Of a DNA stretch of 64,000 nt, positions 45,453 to 53,174 are shown piece after piece. Position 1 is the stretch's first letter. Each line of letters begins with the position of its first letter. The DNA is taken from positions 1-64,000 of the forward strand of contig NZ_JAANIH010000003.1 of assembly GCF_014529705.1 (NCBI RefSeq), written 5' to 3'. A program made the position numbers and the translations under genes. The DNA comes from Bradyrhizobium campsiandrae. GTDB taxonomy: Bacteria > Pseudomonadota > Alphaproteobacteria > Rhizobiales > Xanthobacteraceae. The notes beneath the pieces are model-generated. The model was not told the origin of the DNA. It ran no database searches and saw only the letters and a list, made by a program, of their open reading frames with translations.

Positions 45453-46745
45453 CTATCCCTTGTAGCCCATCAGCAGGCGGGGCAGCCACAGCGAGAAGGC
45501 CGGGACATAGGTCACGAACATCAGCGCTGCGATCAGGGCGGCGTAAAACGGCAGGATGGTGCGCATCACCGCACCGACCGAGATGCCGCCGATGGCGCAG
45601 CCGACGAACTGCGTGGTTCCGACCGGCGGCGTGTTCAGGCCGAGGGCGCAGTTGATCAGCATCAGCATGCCGAATTGCACGGGATCCATGCCCGCCTTCA
45701 TCGCGATCGGCAGGAAGATCGGGGTGCAGATCAGGATGGTCGCTGCCATGTCCATGAACGTGCCGAGCACGAACAGGATGACGTTGATCAAGAGGAAGAT
45801 CATCCAGGGCTGCGTGGACACCTTGCTCATCAGATCGCCGGCGAAATCGGCGACCTCGTAGAGGCCCATCAGGTACTGGAACATGGTGGAGACGCCGATC
45901 AGCAGCAGCACCACCCCTGTCGTCTTCACCGCCTTGGCCGCGGCGTGCAGGAAGTTGTTCCAGGTCATGGTCCGGTAGATGAAGAACGTCAGCACGATCG
46001 TATAGGTGACCGCCACGGCCGCGGATTCAGTTGCCGTGAAAACGCCGGAGAGGATGCCCGTTAGGATGATGCCGACGATCAGGAGGCCGGGCAGCGCGGC
46101 TGCAAACGAGCGGACGACCTCGGCCCAGCCCGGGAACTTGCCGGCGGGATAGCCGCGCTTCACTGCGACCGCGTAGGCGGCAACCAGCATGCAAATCATC
46201 AGCACCAGCGCCGGCAAAAGGCCGGCCGCGATCAGTGCGCCGATCGAGACCTTGCCGCCGGCGGCGAGTGCATAGATGATCATGTTGTGGCTGGTCGGCA
46301 TCAAGGCACCAACGAGCGATGCGTGGGTGGTGACGTTGACGGCGTAGTCGGTATCGAACCCTTCTTTTTTCATCATCGGGATCATCACCGCGCCCATCGC
46401 CGACACGTCGGCCACGGGCGAGCCGGAGACGCCGCCGAACAGCGTGCACGCGACCACGTTCGACATGCCGAGGCCGCCGCGGATGTGGCCGACGAGATTC
46501 TTGGCGAGCTGCACGATCTTGTCGGCGACGCCGCCATGCAACATCAGTTCACCGCTGAAGACGAAGAACGGAATGGCCAGGAACGAGAAGATGTTCATCC
46601 CCGACATCATCTGCTGGAAGATGACCGCAACGGGCAGGCCTTCATAGAAGATGGTGCAGATCGCCGAGAGGCCGATCGCGAAGGCGACGGGAACACCGAG
46701 GATCAGAAAGCCGAAGAACGTGGCGCCGAGAATAATCAGTTCCAT
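45453..46745 (-). CDS. dctM: TRAP transporter large permease subunit DctM
   Basis: The 430-residue protein has about 12 spans with the DctM signatures FLAIPFFVFSGELMLHGGVA, CTLFGGVSGSPVADVSAMGA, TATESAAVAVTYTI and LGLNTPPVGTTQFVGCAIGG. It forms the sodium-driven transport channel for substrate delivered by DctP. The start overlaps the dctQ stop by 10 bases. Order dctP-dctQ-dctM on the minus strand. Substrate is unknown, but TRAP systems usually take C4-dicarboxylates, keto acids or sugar acids. Confidence 0.94.
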   Translation of the reverse strand: MELIILGATFFGFLILGVPVAFAIGLSAICTIFYEGLPVAVIFQQMMSGMNIFSFLAIPFFVFSGELMLHGGVADKIVQLAKNLVGHIRGGLGMSNVVACTLFGGVSGSPVADVSAMGAVMIPMMKKEGFDTDYAVNVTTHASLVGALMPTSHNMIIYALAAGGKVSIGALIAAGLLPALVLMICMLVAAYAVAVKRGYPAGKFPGWAEVVRSFAAALPGLLIVGIILTGILSGVFTATESAAVAVTYTIVLTFFIYRTMTWNNFLHAAAKAVKTTGVVLLLIGVSTMFQYLMGLYEVADFAGDLMSKVSTQPWMIFLLINVILFVLGTFMDMAATILICTPIFLPIAMKAGMDPVQFGMLMLINCALGLNTPPVGTTQFVGCAIGGISVGAVMRTILPFYAALIAALMFVTYVPAFSLWLPRLLMGYKG

Positions 46746-47281
46746 GAAGGGACGACCTCTTCGCCGCGCAGCAGGGCAATGATGTGCTCGATCGAAAAGG
46801 AGACGATCAGAACGCCGGAGGCAACCAGTGGCACGTAGCGAACGACCTCGGGGAAGCCGAGATTGGGGATATGCACGGTCCCGACCGACGCACCGAGAAT
46901 CCAGCCGTTGTAGACCATGGCGACGCCGAACAGAGCCACCAGGACATGGATCACCAGCTCGACCTTCTCTCGCAGGCGATCCGGAAGCATCACCAGCAGA
47001 CTGTCCATGCCGATATGTCCGGCATCGCGAACGCCGACGGCGGCACCGACCAACGTGACGTAGAGGATCAGGACCAGTGCAAGGTTTTCGGTCCAGGTCG
47101 GGCTGGAGTTGAGGACGTAGCGTCCGAACACCTGATAGAACACGATGGTGACGATGACGAGCAGTCCGGCAACGGACAGATACATCCCCGCCCGGGCGAT
47201 CGGCGCGTTGATCCGCGACAGCAGACTGGTGGACGGTCGCCCCGCCTCCTGTTCATGGTCTGCGACGTGTGGGTCTGTCAT
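46736..47281 (-). CDS. dctQ: TRAP transporter small permease subunit DctQ
   Basis: The 181-residue protein has four membrane spans (YLSVAGLLVIVTIVFYQVFG, TENLALVLILYVTLVGAAVG and others) and the DctQ signature FGRYVLNSSPTWTENLA. It scaffolds DctM in the membrane. The ATG at 47279-47281 has GGGAGGGG before it; a longer frame upstream would run into dctP. Spacing to the dctP stop is 67 bases. Confidence 0.92.
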   Translation of the reverse strand: MTDPHVADHEQEAGRPSTSLLSRINAPIARAGMYLSVAGLLVIVTIVFYQVFGRYVLNSSPTWTENLALVLILYVTLVGAAVGVRDAGHIGMDSLLVMLPDRLREKVELVIHVLVALFGVAMVYNGWILGASVGTVHIPNLGFPEVVRYVPLVASGVLIVSFSIEHIIALLRGEEVVPSWN

Positions 47282-47348
47282 CCCGCCCCTCCCTGCAAAG
47301 GGTCCGGTGTCACCGCGCGGCGACGCCGGACCCGGTCCCGCTATGCTC

Positions 47349-48320
47349 TTACTTGGTGTCCTGGATGCGCTTGACGAGGCTCGAGAGCTTCTCGTCACCG
47401 GCGAACTTCTGGTACACCGGCTTCATCGCATCGACGAACTCCTGCTTGTTCGCGATCGTGACGACCTGGACGCCGGCGGCTTCCACGGTCTTGCGCGACG
47501 CCTGCTCACGCTCGTCCCAGAGCTTGCGCATGACCGGCACTGACTCCTTGGCCGCCTTGCGGATCATCGCCTGATCCTCCTTGCTCAGCGTGTCCCAGAC
47601 CTTCTTGGACATCACGAGCACTTCCGGCGCCAGCGAGTGTTCGGTGACGTTGTAGAACTTGGCGGCCTCGAAGTGGCGCGAGGACTCGTATGAGGGCCAA
47701 TTGTTCTCCGCAGCATCGACCAGGCCGGTCTTCAGGGCGGTATAGACCTCGCCATACGGCATCGGCGTCGGATTGGCGCCGAGGCTCTGGATCATGCCGA
47801 CCCAGAGGTCGGACTGCTGGACACGGATCTTCAGGCCCTGGACGTCCGCAAGCGATTTGATCGGGGCCTTGACGGTGTAAATCGACCGGGCGCCGCTGTC
47901 ATAGTAAGCAAGACCGATCAACCCCGCAGGCTCCATGGCCGCGAGGATCTCATCGCCGATCGGACCATCGAGAACATTGCGCATGTGCTGGGTGTCGCGG
48001 AAGACGAAGGGCAGGCACAACGCGATGGTCTCGGGCACGAAATTGTTGAGCGGCGACGAATTGATCCGCATCATGTCGAGCGCGCCGATCTTGAGCTGCT
48101 CGATGGTGTCCTTCTCCGAGCCCAGGGCTCCGTTGGGAAACACCTTCACGCCGAGCTTGCCGCCGCTCGCGGTGGCGAGTTGCTTACCCATGAACTTGAC
48201 GGCTTCGACGGTCGGATAATCCGCTGGATGGACGTCAGCGGAGCGGAAATCGCGTGCAGTCGCGCATGGCGCCGAGACCGTCAGTGCAGCGGCGGCGATG
48301 ATGCCGATGAGTGTCTTCAT
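47349..48320 (-). CDS. dctP: TRAP transporter periplasmic substrate-binding protein DctP
   Basis: The 323-residue protein has a Sec signal peptide (MKTLIGIIAAAALTVSAPCATA), the opening DFRSADVHPADYPTVEAVKF, the substrate-binding arginine in GLKIRVQQSDLW and the typical GLVDAAENNWPSYESS motif. It captures solute for DctQM. The ATG at 48320 has GGAGGAAA upstream; the longer open frame was rejected because it precedes the signal peptide. It is first in the operon, with its promoter expected in the 568-base gap upstream. Confidence 0.93.
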   Translation of the reverse strand: MKTLIGIIAAAALTVSAPCATARDFRSADVHPADYPTVEAVKFMGKQLATASGGKLGVKVFPNGALGSEKDTIEQLKIGALDMMRINSSPLNNFVPETIALCLPFVFRDTQHMRNVLDGPIGDEILAAMEPAGLIGLAYYDSGARSIYTVKAPIKSLADVQGLKIRVQQSDLWVGMIQSLGANPTPMPYGEVYTALKTGLVDAAENNWPSYESSRHFEAAKFYNVTEHSLAPEVLVMSKKVWDTLSKEDQAMIRKAAKESVPVMRKLWDEREQASRKTVEAAGVQVVTIANKQEFVDAMKPVYQKFAGDEKLSSLVKRIQDTK

Positions 48321-48888
48321 CTGTGCTTTCCTCCGGAGTTGATTATGTCGTCGTTGGGCTGGTGCTGCGGACCGCCTTGCGTCGCTCCGCTTCAGGTGTG
48401 AAGTCAAGCGTTGCAACTGCACCACCTTGGTCGGATTGTACGGCGGTGTCGAGTGGATTTGGCTGGTTGGTGATCGCGGTCCAGGACAGCGCGAGGCTCA
48501 TCGCGCGCTCCCGTGGCGCCCTGCCTGCCGGCTCCCCGGCGATCGGGCGGCGCCATCGGCCAATGCCGGATGCGCGATAACGATGCTCATCGTCTCCATG
48601 ACGTTCCTCTGGCCTTGTGCTCGACCGCTATTGGTTGCGGCTTGGCGGTTCGGGCGAGTCGATCGCCTCAATGTGCGAACGTGCCGGATATCGGCGCGAT
48701 ATCGCCAATGTCGTCCCTAGGGCGGGCGGCATTCTGAGTCCAAGCCAAATCCGGCATCGATCGATGCCGGACTTGCATTGATCCCCCCCACGAGGCGGCC
48801 GGGAGATCAATCGGCGAGAATTCTGCTTTTACGAATTATTCGCGACGGCGGCGCGCGATCACAACCGTGACGGCCAGACCCTGCAAGA
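48321..48888. other. Intergenic region with two perfect palindromes, no gene seen
   Basis: This 568-base stretch upstream of dctP and downstream of the Crp-like gene has no convincing frame. It contains GATATCG-GCG-CGATATC at 48687-48703 and a 22-base perfect palindrome at 48750-48771, arms TCCGGCATCGA and TCGATGCCGGA with no loop. Perfect symmetry without a loop suggests protein-binding sites rather than terminators. Confidence 0.45.
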
Positions 48889-49617
48889 TCACTCGCCGTC
48901 GAGACCGCTCTCGGCAAGCTCACGCAGCGCATCGATATCGAGCACGACGATGGCACCATGCTCGAGGCGCACCCAGTTTCGTCCGGCCCAGGCACGCAAT
49001 TGCTTGTTGATGCTCTCGCGCGTCATTCCCACCATCTCGCTGATCTCCTGTTGGGTGATCGCGAGGGTACCGCTGCCGGAGTCGAACTTGCGCTCCTCGG
49101 TCAGACCGAGCAGTGCGCTCGCGAGCCGGCCCGGGAGATTCTGCAGGATCACCTGCTCGACTTGCTGGCTGGTCCAGCGCAGCCGCGCGCAGAGCAGTTC
49201 GATGAACTTCATCGCGAGCGCCGGCTGACTCTTCACGAATGGCAGAAAGTCGCGTCGGTCGATGATGTAGAGTTCGCAATTGGTGTTGGCCGTCGCGTCT
49301 GCCGAACGTGGTGCGCCATCGAGCACGGCGATCTCGCCGAAGATCTCTCCGGGACCGATCAGATTGAGAATGGCATTCCGACCATCGGGCGACGAGGAGG
49401 AAATTTTCACTGTTCCGGATATCACCGCGAACAAATTGTTTCCGGGATCGCCCTTGGCGGCGATCGTCGCACCACGCTTGACTGTGGTGTGCTTGGCGTA
49501 GCGGCATAGCTGATCCAGCGCGTCCGGATCCAGATCTGCAAAGATCGGATGCTTGCGCAGGACCGAGAGTTTGTTACCCGACGACTGCCGGGGGTCGCCG
49601 GTCTTGTCCTGAGGCAC
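48889..49617 (-). CDS. Crp/Fnr-family regulator, CRP-like
   Basis: The 242-residue protein has a cyclic-nucleotide-binding domain (ISGTVKISSSSPDGRNAIL, GEIFGEIAVLDGAPRSADATA, where the Arg-Ser pair matches the phosphate-binding cassette of CRP). The C-terminal helix-turn-helix is ITQQEISEMVGMTRESINKQL. It has no Fe-S cysteine set, and its recognition helix (TRESINK) is CRP-like, not FNR-like, so it should bind a different site from FnrN. The GTG start has AGGAG seven bases upstream. Confidence 0.87.
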   Translation of the reverse strand: MPQDKTGDPRQSSGNKLSVLRKHPIFADLDPDALDQLCRYAKHTTVKRGATIAAKGDPGNNLFAVISGTVKISSSSPDGRNAILNLIGPGEIFGEIAVLDGAPRSADATANTNCELYIIDRRDFLPFVKSQPALAMKFIELLCARLRWTSQQVEQVILQNLPGRLASALLGLTEERKFDSGSGTLAITQQEISEMVGMTRESINKQLRAWAGRNWVRLEHGAIVVLDIDALRELAESGLDGE

Positions 49618-49734
49618 GCCGGGACTCCTAAGACTGCGAAGCGCTGGAGTTCCTGCGTAGTCAACGTTATCGGGCTTTTCAACCGGAAAGCACGAACACA
49701 GCTTGAAGCAAGTGTTGTTAAAATGCCGCTATTG

Positions 49735-49753
49735 GCGCACCCGGAGGGTGCGT
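49735..49753. other. Small hairpin in the 248-base gap between the Crp-like and small membrane protein genes
   Basis: GCGCACCC and GGGTGCGT pair around a three-base loop, with one G-T mismatch. The surrounding gap (49618-49865) shows no gene I can support on either strand. Confidence 0.35.
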
Positions 49754-49865
49754 CAATGCATTTCGCACGATGCAGAGTTGCAGAGATGGCAGCTCATGGC
49801 AAACCTGAGCAGTGCGAGACAGGCTCAATGTTTGGGAAGCGGCGGCCCTTTACTCCTCGGGGAAT

Positions 49866-49991
49866 TCAGCGCTTCGCATCCGAATCGAGCCGGCCTGCGC
49901 TGGTTTGTCGGTCCGCCCAGGCGAGCGCCGCGGCAAATATGGCAAACATTGTTACGACGGCAATGGTCACCAGCAACGCGTCAGTCGGCAT
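49866..49991 (-). CDS. Small single-span membrane protein (41 residues), downstream of an FNR box
   Basis: The peptide starts MPTDALLVTIAVVTMFAIFA, has one hydrophobic span (about residues 5-26), and ends in a charged tail (ADRQTSAGRLDSDAKR). GGGGAGGG lies five bases before the ATG at 49989-49991. A perfect TTGAT-N4-ATCAA box lies 56-69 bases upstream with an AATAAT -10-like hexamer at the right distance. These signals make it a credible gene despite its size. Function is unknown; small membrane peptides of this type often accompany respiratory or low-oxygen genes. Confidence 0.7.
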   Translation of the reverse strand: MPTDALLVTIAVVTMFAIFAAALAWADRQTSAGRLDSDAKR

Positions 49992-50046
49992 CGAGTCCCT
50001 CCCCAATTTTGTTCCGGGGATTATTGGCGACGCCTGGTTGGGAGCA

Positions 50047-50060
50047 TTGATCCGGATCAA
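50047..50060 (-). promoter_or_regulatory. FNR/FixK box (TTGAT-N4-ATCAA) for the small membrane protein
   Basis: The site reads TTGATCCGGATCAA, the full FNR consensus. The minus-strand hexamer AATAAT (50020-50025) is centred 31 bases from the box centre, as expected when a box at -41.5 activates a promoter. The start codon of the 41-residue gene follows at 49991. It lies in the gap after the fnrN stop. Confidence 0.85.
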
Positions 50061-50096
50061 AAATCAGCGAACATTGCGCTCCGGCACAGCCGGACT

Positions 50097-50810
50097 TCAG
50101 GCCGTGGCCAAGGCCTCGACTCGCGCCGGATCACGCAGACTTATCCCGCCATGGACGATCTCGATCACTCCGTGCCGCTCCAGCTTGGTAAAGGTGCGGC
50201 TGACGGTCTCGATGGTCAGACCAAGATAGTCGGCAATGTCCTGCCGACTCATTGGCAGGGGAACCGTATTTGACGGCCCGCTGAGCGGGACCAGCCGGGC
50301 ACGCCAACCGAGCAGAAACGTCGCGATCTTTTCGTCGGCTGAGCGACGGCCGAGCAGGACCATGTGGTCTCGCGCCTGGCCCAATTCCCGAATCGCCAGC
50401 TCGTTGATCCGCTTGAGCAGATGCGGCCGGTCTTCGATGAAGCGGCCGAACGGCACCTTGGCGAACTGGCAGGCGGTCACCGCGCCAATTGCGTCGGCCG
50501 AAAAATTGTGGCGGCCAGACATGTTCATCCCCAGAAAATCTCCCGGCAGGGCAAAGCCTACGATCTGCCGGCGACCGTCGGGCAGCAGCTTGTAGAGCCG
50601 CATGACGCCTTCGAGAAGATTGAAGAACGAGGTCGTGATGTCCTCTTCGGAAAACACGGTCTCTCCCGTTGCGAAATGAACGCGACGCCCGAGATGCTCG
50701 AACTCACGAAGCTCGGCCGGGCCCAGCGACGCGCAAACCGCGAAGCTGCGGACCGCGCAATCGCTGCAAAAATGGCCGTTCGGCTCAATCATCGTCACGG
50801 AAGCCCTCAT
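50097..50810 (-). CDS. fnrN: FNR-type oxygen-sensing regulator (FnrN-like)
   Basis: The 237-residue Crp/Fnr protein has cysteines at 15, 18 and 26 (HFCSDCAVRSFAVC) and a fourth at 114 (VTACQF). This is the four-ligand set for the oxygen-labile [4Fe-4S] cluster of FNR. The DNA-recognition helix contains ETVSR, whose Glu, Ser and Arg read TTGAT half-sites. It should activate genes under low oxygen. The ATG at 50808-50810 follows GGAGG by four bases. It diverges from a cytochrome c gene across a shared TTGA-N6-TCAA box, so it may regulate itself. Confidence 0.9.
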   Translation of the reverse strand: MRASVTMIEPNGHFCSDCAVRSFAVCASLGPAELREFEHLGRRVHFATGETVFSEEDITTSFFNLLEGVMRLYKLLPDGRRQIVGFALPGDFLGMNMSGRHNFSADAIGAVTACQFAKVPFGRFIEDRPHLLKRINELAIRELGQARDHMVLLGRRSADEKIATFLLGWRARLVPLSGPSNTVPLPMSRQDIADYLGLTIETVSRTFTKLERHGVIEIVHGGISLRDPARVEALATA

Positions 50811-50893
50811 CCACCCTCCAGGCGTCAACGGAACCCCGCACCCGAGGGGATCCACCGCGCGGAATGCATTTTACTGCATCGGGCCAAACCCGA

Positions 50894-50907
50894 TTGACTC
50901 AGGTCAA
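50894..50907 (+). promoter_or_regulatory. FNR/FixK box between fnrN and the cytochrome c gene
   Basis: TTGAC-TCAG-GTCAA, an inverted repeat of the TTGA half-site. Toward the cytochrome c gene a TATTCT hexamer (50929-50934) is centred about 31 bases from the box centre, and the start codon follows at 50964. The same box lies 84 bases before the fnrN start on the other strand, allowing autoregulation. Confidence 0.8.
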
Positions 50908-50963
50908 ATTTGGCATTCATCCCCACCTTATTCTGCGTCGAGAGTTCGTCGGGACCAATTTCC

Positions 50964-51281
50964 ATGTTGCAAAACGCACTGCGCTACGGCTTGACTGTTC
51001 TGCTTTTGATCACTCCCGCGTTGGCTGCGCCGACTGCCGAGCAACGCGGAAAGGCCTATGCGCGGGCCAATTGCGCACGCTGCCATGCGATCGACCGTCG
51101 TTCCGAAAGCCCGCTGAAGATTGCTCCGCCGTTCAGGACCCTGCACCAGCGCTACCCGATCGACGCCCTCCAGGAAGCGCTCGCCGAAGGCATCTATACC
51201 GGGCACGCTGACATGCCTGCCTTCGAGCTTGATCCAGATCAGATCCACGACCTTCTGTCGTACCTCAAGACGCTCGAGTAG
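50964..51281 (+). CDS. Small periplasmic class I cytochrome c
   Basis: The 105-residue protein has a signal peptide (LTVLLLITPALAAP), one haem-binding motif CARCH near residue 37 and a candidate distal Met in HADMPAFEL, the pattern of class I c-type cytochromes. It would carry electrons in the periplasm, probably to a terminal oxidase or other reductase under low oxygen, given the FNR box upstream. I use the ATG at 50964, which begins the signal peptide. It runs tail-to-tail against the mla genes, 13 bases away. Confidence 0.9.
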   Translation: MLQNALRYGLTVLLLITPALAAPTAEQRGKAYARANCARCHAIDRRSESPLKIAPPFRTLHQRYPIDALQEALAEGIYTGHADMPAFELDPDQIHDLLSYLKTLE

Positions 51282-51294
51282 GCCGACGGTGCGG

Positions 51295-52398
51295 TCACAC
51301 CGCCTGCACTGTCCAGCCGATCAGCTCCTTGGCAATGCGGGAAAAGGCCACGTCGAACGCCGCGACGGCGGCTGACGGCTCGACCTGGTCGAGTTTCTCA
51401 CTGGTCTCGATCAGACGTGATGCGACCACCTTACCGTTTTTGTCGACGATCCGCGCCGACAATTCGATCTCGGCCCGCGTCTCGCCGTCTGTGGCGATGC
51501 GAAAGCGCCTGATGTCGATCAGAAGCTGATAGTCCGCCTGCCCAAGGTCGGTCGACCGCAGCGGAGCGTGCGCAATATCGTAATTCTCGAAACTGTCGAT
51601 CAGCCGCGCCTGCACCAGCTTTGGGATGCTGTCAGCCCAGAGGAAGTCGGCAAATCCCTTGATGTCCCCGACCGGCGAGAACAGCATCCGCTGCGTCTGG
51701 AGCATCGCAACAGCGGTCGGTTCCGGAATCGCCAGCGGCGCCGACAGCCTCTTGCCGGCTGTACCGAGATTTTGAGGTGCGCGAAGGTCATAGGTAATCT
51801 TCTGCGCCGGCGCGCCCCCACCGGTCATCTTCTCGAGGCCCGCCAGAATGCCGTCAAGCTTGCCCGTGTTGCGCGCAAGGCCGTCGGAGAAAGTCTTGAA
51901 ATTGGCGATGGTGTCCTTGAGCGGACCGGAATTGTCCTCCAGGACGGTATCGACACGCCTGAGGGCATCGCGTGCCGCCTGTGTCATGCTCTGGCCCGCG
52001 CCGGCATCGGCGATCAGGGTCGGCGGCTCGCCGGAACTGGCGACGATCATGCCGCCCTCCAACGTCACCACTGGGACGCCGGTCAGTCCCTGGAATTCGA
52101 GCCCCACCTTGGTGTCGGCGCGCACCGGCGTCGTCGTGGCCACCGAGACCGTCGCATTGACGAAGCGCGGATTGTCAGGCGCAAGGCCAAGCTGGGTCAC
52201 CTCGCCGACGCGGATGCCATTGAACAGCACGCCGGCGCCGACCAGAAGGCCCGGCACCGGCCCCTGGAACTGCACGTGGTAATTGGTGCGCGGCCCGATG
52301 CCACCGGTGTTGTTCAGCCAATAGACGAAGCCGAACACCGCGAGGATCGCCGCCAGCACGAAGCTGCCGATCAGCACATAGGGAGCGCGGGTTTCCAT
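51295..52398 (-). CDS. MlaD-type MCE protein fused to a PqiC-like auxiliary domain
   Basis: The 367-residue protein has one N-terminal span (YVLIGSFVLAAILAVFGFVY) and an MCE domain (YHVQFQGPVPGLLVGAGVLF, GLTGVPVVTLEGG). A helical linker and a C-terminal domain from about 215 (RLSAPLAIPEPTAVAMLQTQ, ADYQLLIDIRRF, VASRLIETSEKLDQVEPSAA) match the ABC-type transport auxiliary lipoprotein family (PqiC/DUF330). In most systems that lipoprotein is separate; here the fusion removes its lipid anchor. The protein should form the periplasmic lipid channel of the Mla-type transporter. It lies three bases after the ATPase gene. Confidence 0.85.
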   Translation of the reverse strand: METRAPYVLIGSFVLAAILAVFGFVYWLNNTGGIGPRTNYHVQFQGPVPGLLVGAGVLFNGIRVGEVTQLGLAPDNPRFVNATVSVATTTPVRADTKVGLEFQGLTGVPVVTLEGGMIVASSGEPPTLIADAGAGQSMTQAARDALRRVDTVLEDNSGPLKDTIANFKTFSDGLARNTGKLDGILAGLEKMTGGGAPAQKITYDLRAPQNLGTAGKRLSAPLAIPEPTAVAMLQTQRMLFSPVGDIKGFADFLWADSIPKLVQARLIDSFENYDIAHAPLRSTDLGQADYQLLIDIRRFRIATDGETRAEIELSARIVDKNGKVVASRLIETSEKLDQVEPSAAVAAFDVAFSRIAKELIGWTVQAV

Positions 52399-52401
52399 GT
52401 C

Positions 52402-53172
52402 TTATCTCATTTGTGTTTGCAGCATCTGCGAGCGTTTGCCGTGGAAATAGGCGCGCACCCATGGATGCTCGGATTTCAGCAATTCGCGTATCGGGCCAAC
52501 TGCGACGATCTTGCCGTCGGCGAGTGCCGCGACGCGATCACAGACCGTGGTGAGGCTCGCCAGATCGTGCGTGACCATGAAGACGGTGAGCCCCAAGGTC
52601 TTTTGCAGTGTCCTGATCAGGGCATCGAAATCGCCGGCGGCGATCGGATCAAGGCCGGATGTCGGTTCGTCGAGGAACAGAATCGGCGGATCAAGCGCAA
52701 GCGCGCGCGCCAACGCGACCCGCTTGGTCATGCCGCCGGACAGCTCCGAGGGATATTTGTCGGCGTCTTCGGCGCGCAGCCCAACCATCTCGAGCTTGGC
52801 GATTGCGATCTCGTCCATCAGCTCCTGCGACAACGTGAGATTTTCGCGCAGCGGGAACTGCACATTCTGCCGGACCGTCAACGAGGAAAACAGCGCGCCC
52901 TGCTGGAACAGAATTCCCCATGTCGAAGCCGTGCTGCGATCGTGCATGCCCCCGATGGACTGCCCCATCACTTCGATGGTGCCGCTACGACGCGGGATGA
53001 GGCCGATGATAGTGCGCATCAACACCGACTTGCCGCCGCCGGACGCGCCCACGAGGCCGAGGATCTCGCCGCGGCGGACGTCGAGCGACAGATGGTCGAG
53101 CACGGTCTGGCGGCCGAAGCCGACCACGAGGTCACGAACCCGGATCGCGAACTCTGCTTGCGGCTCGGCCAT
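52402..53172 (-). CDS. mlaF: MlaF-type ABC transporter ATPase
   Basis: The 256-residue ABC ATPase has Walker A GASGGGKSVLM, Q-loop FQQGALFSSLTV, signature LSGGMTKRVALARALALDP, Walker B ILFLDEPTSGLDP and H-loop VTHD. The LSGGM signature and long C-terminus (VRAYFHGKRSQML) are typical of MlaF, the ATPase of retrograde phospholipid transport. It is packed two bases from mlaE and three from the mlaD fusion. Confidence 0.92.
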   Translation of the reverse strand: MAEPQAEFAIRVRDLVVGFGRQTVLDHLSLDVRRGEILGLVGASGGGKSVLMRTIIGLIPRRSGTIEVMGQSIGGMHDRSTASTWGILFQQGALFSSLTVRQNVQFPLRENLTLSQELMDEIAIAKLEMVGLRAEDADKYPSELSGGMTKRVALARALALDPPILFLDEPTSGLDPIAAGDFDALIRTLQKTLGLTVFMVTHDLASLTTVCDRVAALADGKIVAVGPIRELLKSEHPWVRAYFHGKRSQMLQTQMR

Positions 53173-53174
53173 TG

